A stretch of 64,000 nucleotides of DNA, from assembly GCF_036014175.1 (NCBI RefSeq), contig NZ_CP107917.1, positions 9,362,001 to 9,426,000 of the forward strand. Reading direction: 5' to 3'. The translations under genes and the position numbers were made by a program. Shown here one piece after another: positions 56,020 to 64,000 of the stretch (positions are counted from its first letter, which is position 1; every line of letters starts with the position of its first letter). Under the pieces are notes generated by a model that did not search any database, was not told where the DNA came from, and worked only from the letters and a program-made list of their open reading frames with translations. The DNA is from Streptomyces sp. NBC_00443 (lineage in GTDB: Bacteria; Actinomycetota; Actinomycetes; Streptomycetales; Streptomycetaceae).

Positions 56020-56269
56020 GTGCGCCCCTGACGGAATTACCCCTTCAACCAGGGTAGGTCCGATGGCGGGTCACGGAGCGCGTACGGCACTAGTGGGGCC
56101 GAGGTGCTCGTGATGCGTCACCGGTGTTCGTTCACGCCCACGGCGATGAGTGAGACGCCGAGCCCCGGCATCCAAACGTCCTGGCCAGCACGGTTCCCTG
56201 CTCGGTCAGGCGCAGGCTGCCTTCCCGCCGCATCCCCGGCGTCCGCAGGTAGAGCCCGAGGGTGCCAAC

Positions 56270-56539
56270 GGCGGATGCGGGGTCAACGTAACCCCGGCGA
56301 CAGCGGCAGGGATGACCGGCAGGAGCAGTGAGGTGGCAACGGCGATCTCCACCAGGAAGCGGGCGTGAGGCGGCTTGCGAGTGCAGGGCGTCGAAGGTGA
56401 CCGCAACGTCGGTCAGGTCGAGTAGGGGCAGCATCGGCCGGATGACGGTGATTTCGTTGGTCTTGCCGCCCCTGCTGCAAACAAGCACCGTCCCAGCCAG
56501 GCGAGCGTCCGCTTTGCCACTCAAACGGCGCGGGACCAC
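56270..56539 (-). pseudogene. ISAs1-family transposase remnant
   Basis: LAGTVLVCSRGGKTNEITVI then LLDLTDVAVTFDALHSQ corresponds to the core of ISAs1 (H-repeat) transposases, which read GKTNEIPAFAPLLD..DLADTVVTADALHTQ. A shift leads to HARFLVEIAVATSLLLPV. Both ends are missing. The rest of the 560-base gap to the phosphatase shows no gene. Confidence 0.65.
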
Positions 56540-56581
56540 GAGAACGGGGCACTGCCGGAGACGGTGCCCCCACCCGGGTGG

Positions 56582-58697
56582 CTAGCGGTGGCGGTGTGCT
56601 TGATCTGGCGTGCTGCGCCCTGCGCGGGCGATCAGCAGGGCCACGTCGTCGTGGTTGTCGGGGTGCCGGAGGTCATGAAGGAGCCGGTCGCAGGTCTCTT
56701 CCAACAGGGAGTCGGGCGCGTCGAGGAGGCGCAGGAGGACATCGAGGCGTTCGTCGATGGGCTGGTGGCGGGTCTCGACGAGTCCGTCGGTGTACAGGAC
56801 CAGCCGGTCGTCGGCGGCGAAGCGCACGGTGGTGGTTTCGAAGGGGATACCGCCGACGCCGAGGAGTGCCGGTGGGCAGCTCAAGCAATTGGGGGTGCCT
56901 GCCGTGGCGGATGAGGACAGGGGGCAGGTGGCCGGCGTTGGCGATGCGGCACTCGCCGCGGTGAGGGTCGTAGGCGGCGTAGATGCAGGTGGCGATGTAA
57001 TGCTCCAGCTCGGAGGTGATCGCGTCGAGGTGCTCAAGGACCTGGGCGGGGTCGAGGTCCAGGCGGGCGAAGGCGGTGGTGGCGGTGCGCAGGCGGCCCA
57101 TGGTGGCAGCGGCATCGATGCCGCTGCCCATGACGTCGCCCACGACGAGGGCGGTCTTGTCCCTGCCGAGCGGGAGGACGTCGTACCAGTCGCCGCCGAT
57201 CTCATAGGCGGCCTGTGCGGGCAGGTAGCGGGAGGCGACCTGCAGGCCGGGCAGGTGGGGCGGGTGCTCGGGGAGCAGGCTGCGCTGCAGGGTCTCGGCG
57301 GCGTTGCGCACGCTCTGATGCGTGCGGGCGTTGTCGATGCACACCGCGGCGCGGAAGGCCAGTTCGGTCGCGATGGCGAGGTCGTCCTCGTCGAAAGGCC
57401 GCGGATCGCGGGCGCGGCTCAGCCCCAGGAAACCGAGGACGGCGCCGCGTGCGATGAGCGGAACCGCCATGTAGGAGTGCACTCCGGCGCGGGCCAGCAG
57501 CGTGGCGGCGTACTCGTCGCGGGCGATGCGCGTCAGGTCGTTTCCGTCGGCGTGGCGGATCAGGACGGGCCGCCCGGTGCGCACACACCGGGTGGCGAAG
57601 CGGTCGGCGTCGTAGGCGGTGATGTGGCCGGGCGGATCGGTGGCGTGGAGGGCGTCGGTGGGGTAGGCGGCCTTCAACGCGAGAGCACGGAAGAGCGCCG
57701 GGCCGTCTTTGGTGGCGGGGCGGTGCTGGTCGACCACGGAGTCGAGCACGTCGACGGCAACCAGGTCGGCGAAGTCGGGAACGGTGACCTCGGCCAATTC
57801 CCGGGCGGTCTGGTCGATCTCCAACGTGGTGCCGATGCGGGCGGAGCCGTCGGCGATCAGGGCCAGGCGGCGCCGCGTCTCGGTGGCTTCCATGGCCGCC
57901 CGGTACCGCTCGGTGACCTCCACCACGATGTCGGCCACCCCGAGAACGCGTCCTTGGGGGTCATCCAGCCGGTACAACGAGATCGACCAGGCGTGCTGGT
58001 GTCCCGGGTCCGCCGGGGTGCGGCCGACGATGGTGGACTGGTCGACCAGGGGTATCCCGGTCGTGAGGACCTGCCGCATCGCGGCCTCGGGCACCTCGAA
58101 CTTCGTGGCCTTCATGATCTCGCGGTACTGGTGGCCGAGGTGCTGTGCCGCAGGTATGCCGTGCATGCGCTCCAAGGCGGGGTTGACGGCCACGTACCGG
58201 AGGTCGGTGTCGAGGATCGCGATCCCGATGGGGGACTGGAAGATCAGCCGGGTGGACAGGGCGACGTCCCGCTCCACCTCGCGCAGCATGGGCGAGTCGG
58301 CGCCGAGTCCGAGGGCGTAGAAGTCGCCGCGGTCGTCCAGCAGCCGCGTGTTGCGCAGCTCCACCAGCCGGGTGCTGCCGTCCTTGCATCGGATGGGGAA
58401 CGTGCCGCCCCAGCTCTGGCCGGTCTCCATGACTTCGGCGAACTTCTTGATCACCCAGTCCCAGTGCTCTTCGTGCACCAGCAGCCGCGCTGCGTACTGC
58501 CCGAGCGCCTCCTGGGCGCTGTAGCCGTACAGCTCCTCGGCCTGCGGACTCCACAGGACGACCCGTCCGTCGGCGTCAATCAGCACGGCCGCGACACCAA
58601 GGAGGTCCATCAGGCCGCTTGGCTGCGACGGCCCGCTGTCTGGCCGGCCGATGTCCGCCCAGCCGGGGTCGGCGGGAGGCCGGTCGGCTTCGCTCAT
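56582..58697 (-). pseudogene. PAS-PAS-GAF-SpoIIE (PP2C) phosphatase with one frameshift
   Basis: Signalling protein of about 700 residues if repaired. The start at 58697 has AAGGA 9 bases upstream. Residues 25-140 form a PAS domain (VAAVLIDADGRVVLWSPQAE), 150-270 another (IGIAILDTDLRYVAVNPALE), 290-470 a GAF domain, and the rest a PP2C domain (EIGGDWYDVLPLGRD, VVGDVMGSGIDAAATMG, RIANAGHLPPVLI). Near 56870, after LLELPTG, the frame shifts; the end (LLGVGGIPFETTTVRFAADD then LVLYTDGLVE and NHDDVALLIAR) is in the other frame down to 56582. The fault is one base in a short C-rich run, so either sequencing error or recent loss is possible. Confidence 0.88.
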
Positions 58698-59367
58698 CGC
58701 AGGCATTCCTTCCGTCGGCCGGCGCTACGTGGGCGCAGCGTCGGCCTGACTGGAGCGGGGCCTGTCCGGGTCTGCAGGCGCTTCAGTTTCTATGGTCCCC
58801 CCGGACCCCCAGGCAACACACCCCCTTCTCACCGTTCTGCTCGGGCAGAAGGGTCGATGTCACCGTGTAGACAGTCGTCGAGCACCCGCTCGCTGTCCGC
58901 CAGGAACGACTCGGCGTGCGTTTTCGGCGACGGGCTGTTCGGGGGCGACCCTCTTCGTATGCGGCCTGTGCCGCTGTCGCGTCAGGTATAGGGTGCCGGG
59001 CTGATCTGGTAGCCATGGTCGGCCGTCCCTCGGGCGTCCATACGCCATAGATCCCTCTTCCTCGGTCGCGTGGTCCAGGCGGCGCTGCGGCACCTGCGCC
59101 CGGCTGGATATCCCGCGCTGTGGTCGTTTCTGCCCGTACCTCCCGCTTCCCTCACGCCGCGGCCAGGCCGCATGGACCGTACGGCAGGGCCGGACCGTTC
59201 GTTGTAACACCCGCAGACTGGGCGCGCAGTACGATGCGGACCGGATCGTCTCGGCCCCGTGGATGCGCAGGGTTTCCCCTGCCCGCATCCGCGTCGGACG
59301 CAGGCAGAAACGCCCGTTACCTTCTTCGTGTCACAAGGAGGCCACGAAGGGCCCCACGGTAGGCGGG
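58698..59367. other. gap without recognisable gene
   Basis: About 670 bases. The minus-strand end HAESFLADSERVLDDCLHGD looks protein-like but has no start codon, and no motif on either strand is known to me. Confidence 0.45.
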
Positions 59368-59649
59368 TCAGGTCTCGATCACGGCATCGCAGTCGGGGCA
59401 GACCACGGACGCGTACTTCGCGGGGTACCAGGGCGCCCCGGGGTGCTCGGCGGGCTTCCCACGGGCCGTTTCCATGGCGAAGGTGTCCTTGCCGCACAGG
59501 GTTCGCGGTCCCGTGGCGGCCGGCTCTCCCGGGGCGGTGGGCGCGGGGTGCACCCTGCGGACGGGCCGTGGTTCATCACCTGGTGCAACCGGGGAGGACC
59601 GTGCGGTCACCGGCTTGTCGAGCTCGTAGACCACGACCATGTCGCTCAT
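59368..59649 (-). CDS. small protein with possible zinc ribbon
   Basis: Protein of 93 residues, MSDMVVVYELDKPVTARSS at the start. The segment RTLCGKDTFAME contributes one Cys and VVCPDCDAVIET contributes two (CPxC), so a single metal site is possible but not complete. I do not recognise a family. The ATG at 59649 is chosen because the reading frame upstream belongs to an acyltransferase fragment. Confidence 0.55.
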   Translation of the reverse strand: MSDMVVVYELDKPVTARSSPVAPGDEPRPVRRVHPAPTAPGEPAATGPRTLCGKDTFAMETARGKPAEHPGAPWYPAKYASVVCPDCDAVIET

Positions 59650-59773
59650 GGCGCTACCGTATGGCGCCCCGGGGGCGAACCGCCTGCAGCCTCGCGCCGA
59701 ATGGCTGTGATCGGCTGGCGGGCTCATCTGCGTGGCCCCCACCCCTGTTGCGGCCAACAGGGGTAGTGGAGGT

Positions 59774-59985
59774 TCATCCCGGCGCCGTGAAGTAATCCGC
59801 CTTAGCCAGGAACGCGATGCGCCGTTTACCGCGGGCATGAGGAGGGGCCCCGCGAACGACAGGTGATTCCCGGCGACGATCGCCGCGCCCTCTGCCGGAA
59901 AATGGTCGAGCCCCTCGACCCGCGGCCGGAACAGGCAGCCGCAGCAGCGGCCCAGAAGGACGTGCTTGAGCGCGTAATAGAACAC
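59774..59985 (-). pseudogene. 1-acylglycerol-3-phosphate acyltransferase N-terminal remnant
   Basis: YYALKHVLLGRCCGCLFRPR then VEGLDHFPAEGAAIVAGNHL with SFAGPLL is the start of a PlsC-type acyltransferase, although the usual NHxSxxD motif has Gly (FAGP) in place of Asp (FADP). In a second frame KRRIAFLAKADYFTAPG follows to a stop. The remaining two thirds of the enzyme are missing. Confidence 0.75.
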
Positions 59986-60125
59986 GGGGCTCCCACTGCC
60001 GAATCAGGTGCGGTTGGCCCACGCGGCCCTCACCTACGCCCCGCCCTCTGGCCTGCCTGGCCTGCACCGTGATGCGGCGGGGGCGAGACTCAGTGGCGTG
60101 GTCGGGTAATTCACTCAGGGGCGCT

Positions 60126-61241
60126 CTACGTCTCGCCCTCCGGCTCTTCCCACACTTCCTTCTCCTCTTGCAGCTTCTGCCACCGCTGGCGCTGACGCTC
60201 GCCGTATGCCGCGTTGCGGACGGTGCCGTCGTCTTCGAGTCCGGATCCGAACGCACCCCCGACCATGCCCATGGAGCTGACGAACCAGGCGAGCACGGCG
60301 TAGTCGTGGACCGTTGCGTCCTGCCCGACAACCGTGCCCAACACCGACGGGTTCAGGATGAGCATGGTGACGCCGAAGAGGACGAGGAACAGGACCAGTT
60401 ACAGGGAGAGCACACCGAAGGTGATCGTCACGCAGGTGACTGTGTTGTAGAGACGGGAGAAGGAGCGGGAGAGTGAATCGTGAGGGCGTTCCCAGAGCTC
60501 GTGATCGATGATGATCCATGCCGTGAGGGCGAGGAAGGACGCAACAAAGGCCCCGATCAGGCGTCCCGCGTCCATGCCCGAGGAGATGATCCAGGCCGAG
60601 GTATTGACCAGGCCGAAGGCGGCGGTGGCGAAGACACCTGCCAGTGCCCGGGAGAGGGTGGCGAAGAGCCGCCAGGGCCGGTTGGCCCGCACCATGCCGG
60701 TGACCAGACTCAGATGGCCGCGCAGGCCGGGCACGATGAAGCGTTCACGGCCATCCTCGCCGGCCCCCGAAGCTTCGAGCCGGCCGGCTTTCTCCGGGGA
60801 CGGAGCGAGATCGGCACGTTCCCGGGTGAGCATGCCGACGACATCCGCGACGACGTGCCTAGCGCGCTGTCGCATCCGCCAGGAGCCGAGCGCGGGCAGG
60901 GACACCAGCGCGATGCGGTCCGCCGAGCTCAACTCAATGCTGACCGGGCGCAGGCCGGCTCGTCGAGGCAGATCGGTGAGGAAGACTGCGGCCTCCCAGT
61001 CTCCCTCGGGGAGGGAGGGGCGTACGACGTCGACCGCGGAGGAGACGTCCAGTTGCTCGTCCGCGACCAGGGGTGCCGTGCGCGCCGTCACTCGCCAGTC
61101 GACGTCCGCGCGGACCCGCCGCCTCAGCAGCCGCGCCAGCTTGTCGGCCAGTTCCTGGGCAATCTCCGCCGCCACTCCGGGGTCGGCGACCAGCACGATC
61201 CGCACCGCGTGCGCCGCAGCGGCAGGCAGGAAATCTGTCAC
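60126..61241 (-). pseudogene. membrane protein gene interrupted by an in-frame TAA
   Basis: A GTG at 61241 (TDFLPAAAAHAVRIVLVADP) starts a soluble N-terminal domain of about 200 residues, followed by helices RLFATLSRALAGVFATAAFG and LIGAFVASFLALTAWIIIDH. A TAA at 60399-60401 interrupts a fourth helix. The same frame goes on for another 90 codons (LVLFLVLFGVTMLILNPSVL, VHDYAVLAWFVSSMGMVGGA) to a natural end with a charged tail. Changing that stop to TAC would restore a continuous protein of about 371 residues. The family is conserved in Streptomyces but I know no function. Stop readthrough, real loss or sequencing error are all possible. Confidence 0.72.
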
Positions 61242-61419
61242 GGTCTCAATCCGGTCGGGGGTGGGCAGGCGCGACAGCTTTTCGCCCGAGGTCCCGTTGT
61301 AACGCCCCCCTACGTGGCGGTCGAGCGCGACAGGCGGCTTGACGCCCGGCGTCCCCCGACCAGGCCCTGCGCAACCGATGCGGCCCCGGGAGGGACTTCG
61401 ACGGGACCCTGCGCGAGGG

Positions 61420-61765
61420 CGCGGCCGAAGCCGTGGGTGTAGGTGGACTGCGCGCCGAACCTGCCGCTTTCCTCGCATCGGTGGCGGCCTCGATGGCTTC
61501 GGTGCCCGTGCCGAAGCAGATCCTCCACTACTGGGTCACCAAGCTGATGAAGGCGACGGCGACGGCGCTGATGCGCCCCACGTCGAAGGCGCTGTCGGCG
61601 AACGTCGTCCTGGTAACCGGATGCTGCTTCGCTGGACGTGGCGGCCTGGTCGCTCTTGTGCAGCCAGAACGCGTGCCCGGTCAGTACATGGCGTGGATGC
61701 TGGCGCCGACGACAGCCGGCCCGATCGAGACGGCCCGCATCCAGCATTGCCGCGACGAGAACTGA
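61420..61765 (-). pseudogene. possible low-temperature-requirement A (LtrA)-like fragment
   Basis: Minus-strand pieces AVAVAFISLVTQ, then WRICFGTGTEAIEAATD, then GSARSTYTHGFG resemble a segment of LtrA membrane proteins (AVxW..YFGTG...A, then TYIH). An in-frame stop and two shifts break it. The match is weak. Confidence 0.4.
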
Positions 61766-61903
61766 CAACGTCAGATGCGCTGAGCCGTCCTCCGGCGCCA
61801 GTGTTGACGGATTGCTCGTGGTGGTTCAGCCACAGGCGTTCGTCCGGGTCGTCTCCGTGTGTCCGGCGTGGTGCGTGCCTGGGCCTAATGAGTGCCGCCG
61901 AGA

Positions 61904-63280
61904 TTACGACGCCCGTGCCAGCCGCACGATCGCCGCAATCGACTGGTCGACGTCGGCCTCTGTCGTGGCGTGGCCGGAGACCGAGATGCGCATCAGCCGC
62001 CGGCCGCGCCAGGTGGTGGCGCCCACCCAGCAGGTGCCGTCCTTCTGCGCTGCCTGCACGACGTGGTCGGTGCGGGCGTCGTCGCCGAAGCTGACGAGGA
62101 CTTGGTTGAGCGTCACGTCGTTGGCCACCTCGAAGCCCGCCGCGGACAGGCCTTCGGCGAAGCGGCGGGCGAGGGAGCAGCAGCGGTCCACCAGTTCGGC
62201 GACGCCGTCACGGCCGAGTTCGCGCAGCGCCGACCAGGTGGCGAAGCCTCGTGCGTGGCGGGAGGACTCGGTGGTGTAGTCGGCGCCACCGGCCGGAGTG
62301 CCGTCAGCGCGGGTGAGGTAGGAGGCGGTGTACGACAGGGCGTCGGCGTGGACGGCGGGGCGGGAACAGAAGGCGTAGCCGCAGTCGTAGGGCACATTCA
62401 GCCACTTGTGGCCGTCGCAGGCCCAGGAGTCGGCCAGCTCGACGCCGTCGACGAGGTGGCGGGTCGCTGGGCTTGCGGCCGCCCACAGGCCGAATGCGCC
62501 GTCGACGTGCACCCAGCCGCCGTGGGCGTGGGTGAGATCGCAGGCGGTACGGAGGTCGTCGCAGGCGCCGGTGTTCACGTTGCCCGCCTGGGTACAGACG
62601 ATCGCCGGCGTGGCCGGGTCGGACGCCAGCACGCGGCGCAGGTCGTCGGTGTCGAGGGCGCCGCGTCCATCGCTGAGTACCGTCTCCAGGCAGTCGGTAC
62701 CCAGGCCGAGCAGCCGCAGCGAGCGGTCGATGGTGGCGTGGCGCTCCTCGCCCGCGACCACCCGCAGGCGCGGGGCGCCGCCCAGACCCTTACGCCCAAC
62801 GTCCCAGCCGGCTTCGGTGAGCAGATGCTGCCGGGCTGCCGCGAGCCCTGCAGTGTTGGCCGCTTGGCCGCCGGTGACGAAACCGGTGGACGCCGTGGCG
62901 GGGATGCCGAGCAGGTCCTTCAGCCAGCCGCCCGCCGCCTCCTCCGCGGCGAGCGCGGCGGGCGAGAGCGCGGCGTTGAAGGCGTTCTGGTCCCACCCGG
63001 CGGCGAGAATCTCCGCGGCGGTGGCCGCGGGCAGCGCCCCGCCGACGACGAACCCGAAGAACCGCGGCCCCACGGTGGCGACGAGTCCGGTCTCGGCGAC
63101 GGCCACCAGCTCGTCGACCACGGTGAGCGGATCGGCGGGCGAGCGGTCCAGCGGGCGGGAGAACGCCGCGCGCAGGGCTTCGTAGTCGACGGGCCGCGCT
63201 ACCGGCCGCTCGGGCAGCGAGCGGCGGTAGGCGGCGGCGAGCTCGGCGGCATGTTTCAGGATCTTGGTCAGCTCATCCAT
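61904..63280 (-). CDS. pyridoxal-phosphate-dependent decarboxylase (aromatic amino acid type)
   Basis: Group II PLP decarboxylase of 458 residues, close to the usual length. FFGFVVGGALPAATAAEILA, TGFVTGGQAANTAGLAAARQ, GEERHATIDRSLRLLGLG, the cofactor Asp in WVHVDGAFGLWAAAS and the Schiff-base Lys in WACDGHKWLNVPYDCG (about residue 292) are all present. Relatives decarboxylate aromatic or acidic amino acids; the substrate here is unknown. It is a single gene with no partner visible. Confidence 0.88.
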   Translation of the reverse strand: MDELTKILKHAAELAAAYRRSLPERPVARPVDYEALRAAFSRPLDRSPADPLTVVDELVAVAETGLVATVGPRFFGFVVGGALPAATAAEILAAGWDQNAFNAALSPAALAAEEAAGGWLKDLLGIPATASTGFVTGGQAANTAGLAAARQHLLTEAGWDVGRKGLGGAPRLRVVAGEERHATIDRSLRLLGLGTDCLETVLSDGRGALDTDDLRRVLASDPATPAIVCTQAGNVNTGACDDLRTACDLTHAHGGWVHVDGAFGLWAAASPATRHLVDGVELADSWACDGHKWLNVPYDCGYAFCSRPAVHADALSYTASYLTRADGTPAGGADYTTESSRHARGFATWSALRELGRDGVAELVDRCCSLARRFAEGLSAAGFEVANDVTLNQVLVSFGDDARTDHVVQAAQKDGTCWVGATTWRGRRLMRISVSGHATTEADVDQSIAAIVRLARAS

Positions 63281-63389
63281 GGCCGGACCGTAACCGCTCG
63301 TCCGAGCGGCCGGGAACGGCCAATGGGGGGAGATTGGACGTCCTCCGATCCCTCAGCCCCGGCGGCGGGAAGCTCGAGACTGCTGGGCC

Positions 63390-63713
63390 TCGCTGCGCGC
63401 GGCGTTCCAAGCGATCGAGGAGATCGAGACCACCGCGGAGCACCGGCTCGAGCTGGTCACCCTGCTGTTCGGCAACCAGTCGCTGCGCGTCGGCCATGCC
63501 GAGAAGCCGGCTCGTTGGCAAGACCTGCTCGCACCACTGATCGAGCCGCGCTTGCCCGACTCCGACTACCGCGCGCTCCAGGCGCGCGCGATCGCGGCAG
63601 CGGCGGTCACCTGCCTGCAGGCAGCGAACCAGGAATGGGCTCGCCTCGGCGGGCGGGCCGACTTGTTCGACCTCCACGACACGGCGGTGCAGGCCATCCG
63701 CCGGCCCGCCTGA
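63390..63713 (+). pseudogene. TetR-family regulator C-terminal remnant
   Basis: A frame without a start reads AAFQAIEEIETTAEHRLELV, then GNQSLRVGHAEKPARWQDLL, then CLQAANQEWARLGGRADLFD and ends at 63713. This is the ligand-binding end of a TetR regulator (MftR-like C-terminal domain). The DNA-binding half is missing. Confidence 0.65.
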
Positions 63714-64000
63714 CGGAACTCGCGCCGACGGGCCTGGGCCACCAGGGCAAGTCCCTGTCGCCGACAGGTTCTGCGTCCTCGAGTCGGGTCGCTGCCCAGC
63801 TGGCGAGGAGTTTGAGTCGTTCTTCGTCGGGGGTGTCCGGCTCGGCCGTGTAGATGGTCAGGGAATGCACCTCACGAAGCGAGATGGGCAGGTCCAACGG
63901 CTGGTAGACGAGTTCGAGAGGCCCGGCGTCAGGGTGCTGGAACTGTTTGACCCCACCGTGGTGGATGCGTACGTCCTGGGCTGCCCAACGGGTGCGGAAC
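63607..64000 (-). CDS. XRE-family regulator with MmyB-like domain, 3' part
   Basis: The gene runs off the window, so the helix-turn-helix part is outside. The visible region is the end of the MmyB-like ligand-binding domain found in actinomycete XRE regulators: FRTRWAAQDVRIHHGGVKQF, QHPDAGPLELVYQPLDLP, HSLTIYTAEPDTPDEERLKL and LLASWAA. The usual protein ends shortly after SWAA. Here the frame continues for about 55 more residues through antisense of the TetR fragment to 63607, so the native stop seems to have been lost at a rearrangement. Confidence 0.8.
   Translation of the reverse strand, partial: FRTRWAAQDVRIHHGGVKQFQHPDAGPLELVYQPLDLPISLREVHSLTIYTAEPDTPDEERLKLLASWAATRLEDAEPVGDRDLPWWPRPVGASSVRRAGGWPAPPCRGGRTSRPARRGEPIPGSLPAGR

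Noticed and set aside
61892..63853. Plus-strand ORF of 653 codons opposite the PLP decarboxylase
   Set aside because: Antisense shadow (Gly/Val/Glu/Arg rich); only its far end overlaps the TetR remnant, which is in another frame.
1..64000. CRISPR arrays, tRNA or rRNA genes, riboswitches
   Set aside because: No regularly spaced repeats, cloverleaf sequences with CCA-proximal T-arm motifs, or conserved rRNA words were seen on either strand.

Overview
The window is high-GC actinomycete DNA and reads as Streptomyces. The evidence is GC-rich third codon positions, GTG starts, a coelichelin siderophore locus, SpoIIE-type phosphatases, WXG-like proteins and many secreted glycan hydrolases. Intact genes are separated by unusually many decayed fragments and insertion-sequence remnants. 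This is what one expects of an accessory or chromosome-arm region, although the position on the chromosome cannot be read from the window itself.
Layout. 1-9017: right end of a coelichelin-type siderophore cluster (cchH modules 2-3, the exporter-like ABC protein cchI, esterase cchJ, MbtH-like cchK) with an iron box between cchJ and cchK. 9271-12191: a YihY membrane protein, a glucoamylase remnant and a VOC protein under a palindromic operator. 12209-16899: divergent secreted glycan hydrolases (GH81 with a C-terminal glucan-binding module, and GH43), each with its own perfect palindrome upstream. 17027-22910: an alpha/beta hydrolase, a MerR regulator divergent from a secreted tripeptidyl-aminopeptidase-like enzyme, a membrane protein and an aldo/keto reductase. 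22910-31686: a decayed tract (frameshifted MFS transporter, frameshifted SpoIIE phosphatase, and fragments of SDR, two-component, chromate transporter, IS110 and ArsR genes) around an intact SDR gene and an intact RNase J. 31751-42369: two sugar-acid modules. One is a seven-gene tetronate (threonate/erythronate) catabolic operon with a GntR regulator; the other is a divergent LacI-RpiB-MHS transporter unit. 43157-48119: an ADP-ribosylglycohydrolase, then a phosphoketolase flanked by truncated universal stress and GAPDH genes. 48218-50156: a compact operon of a WXG-like protein, a larger helical protein and a small membrane protein. 50684-54828: integrase fragment, SUKH-like protein, PRC-barrel protein, small hydrophobic protein and an intact IS5-family element. 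54829-64000: PsiE-like and YceI genes, a PAS-GAF-SpoIIE phosphatase with one frameshift, a membrane gene with an in-frame stop, a PLP decarboxylase, and the end of an XRE/MmyB regulator running off the window.
How the genes work together. CchH assembles the peptide without a thioesterase; CchK should support its adenylation domains; CchJ is the expected hydrolase for release; CchI is the expected export protein but has lost its ATP-binding motifs. In the tetronate operon LtnD and DenD oxidise four-carbon sugar acids, OtnI isomerises the 2-oxo product, OtnK phosphorylates it and OtnC decarboxylates it to a triose phosphate. Uptake is through the MFS protein and control through the GntR protein encoded at the operon end. 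Many frameshifts are single-base changes in G/C runs, so some decay calls could be sequencing error; others (several frames, truncated both ends) are clearly remnants.
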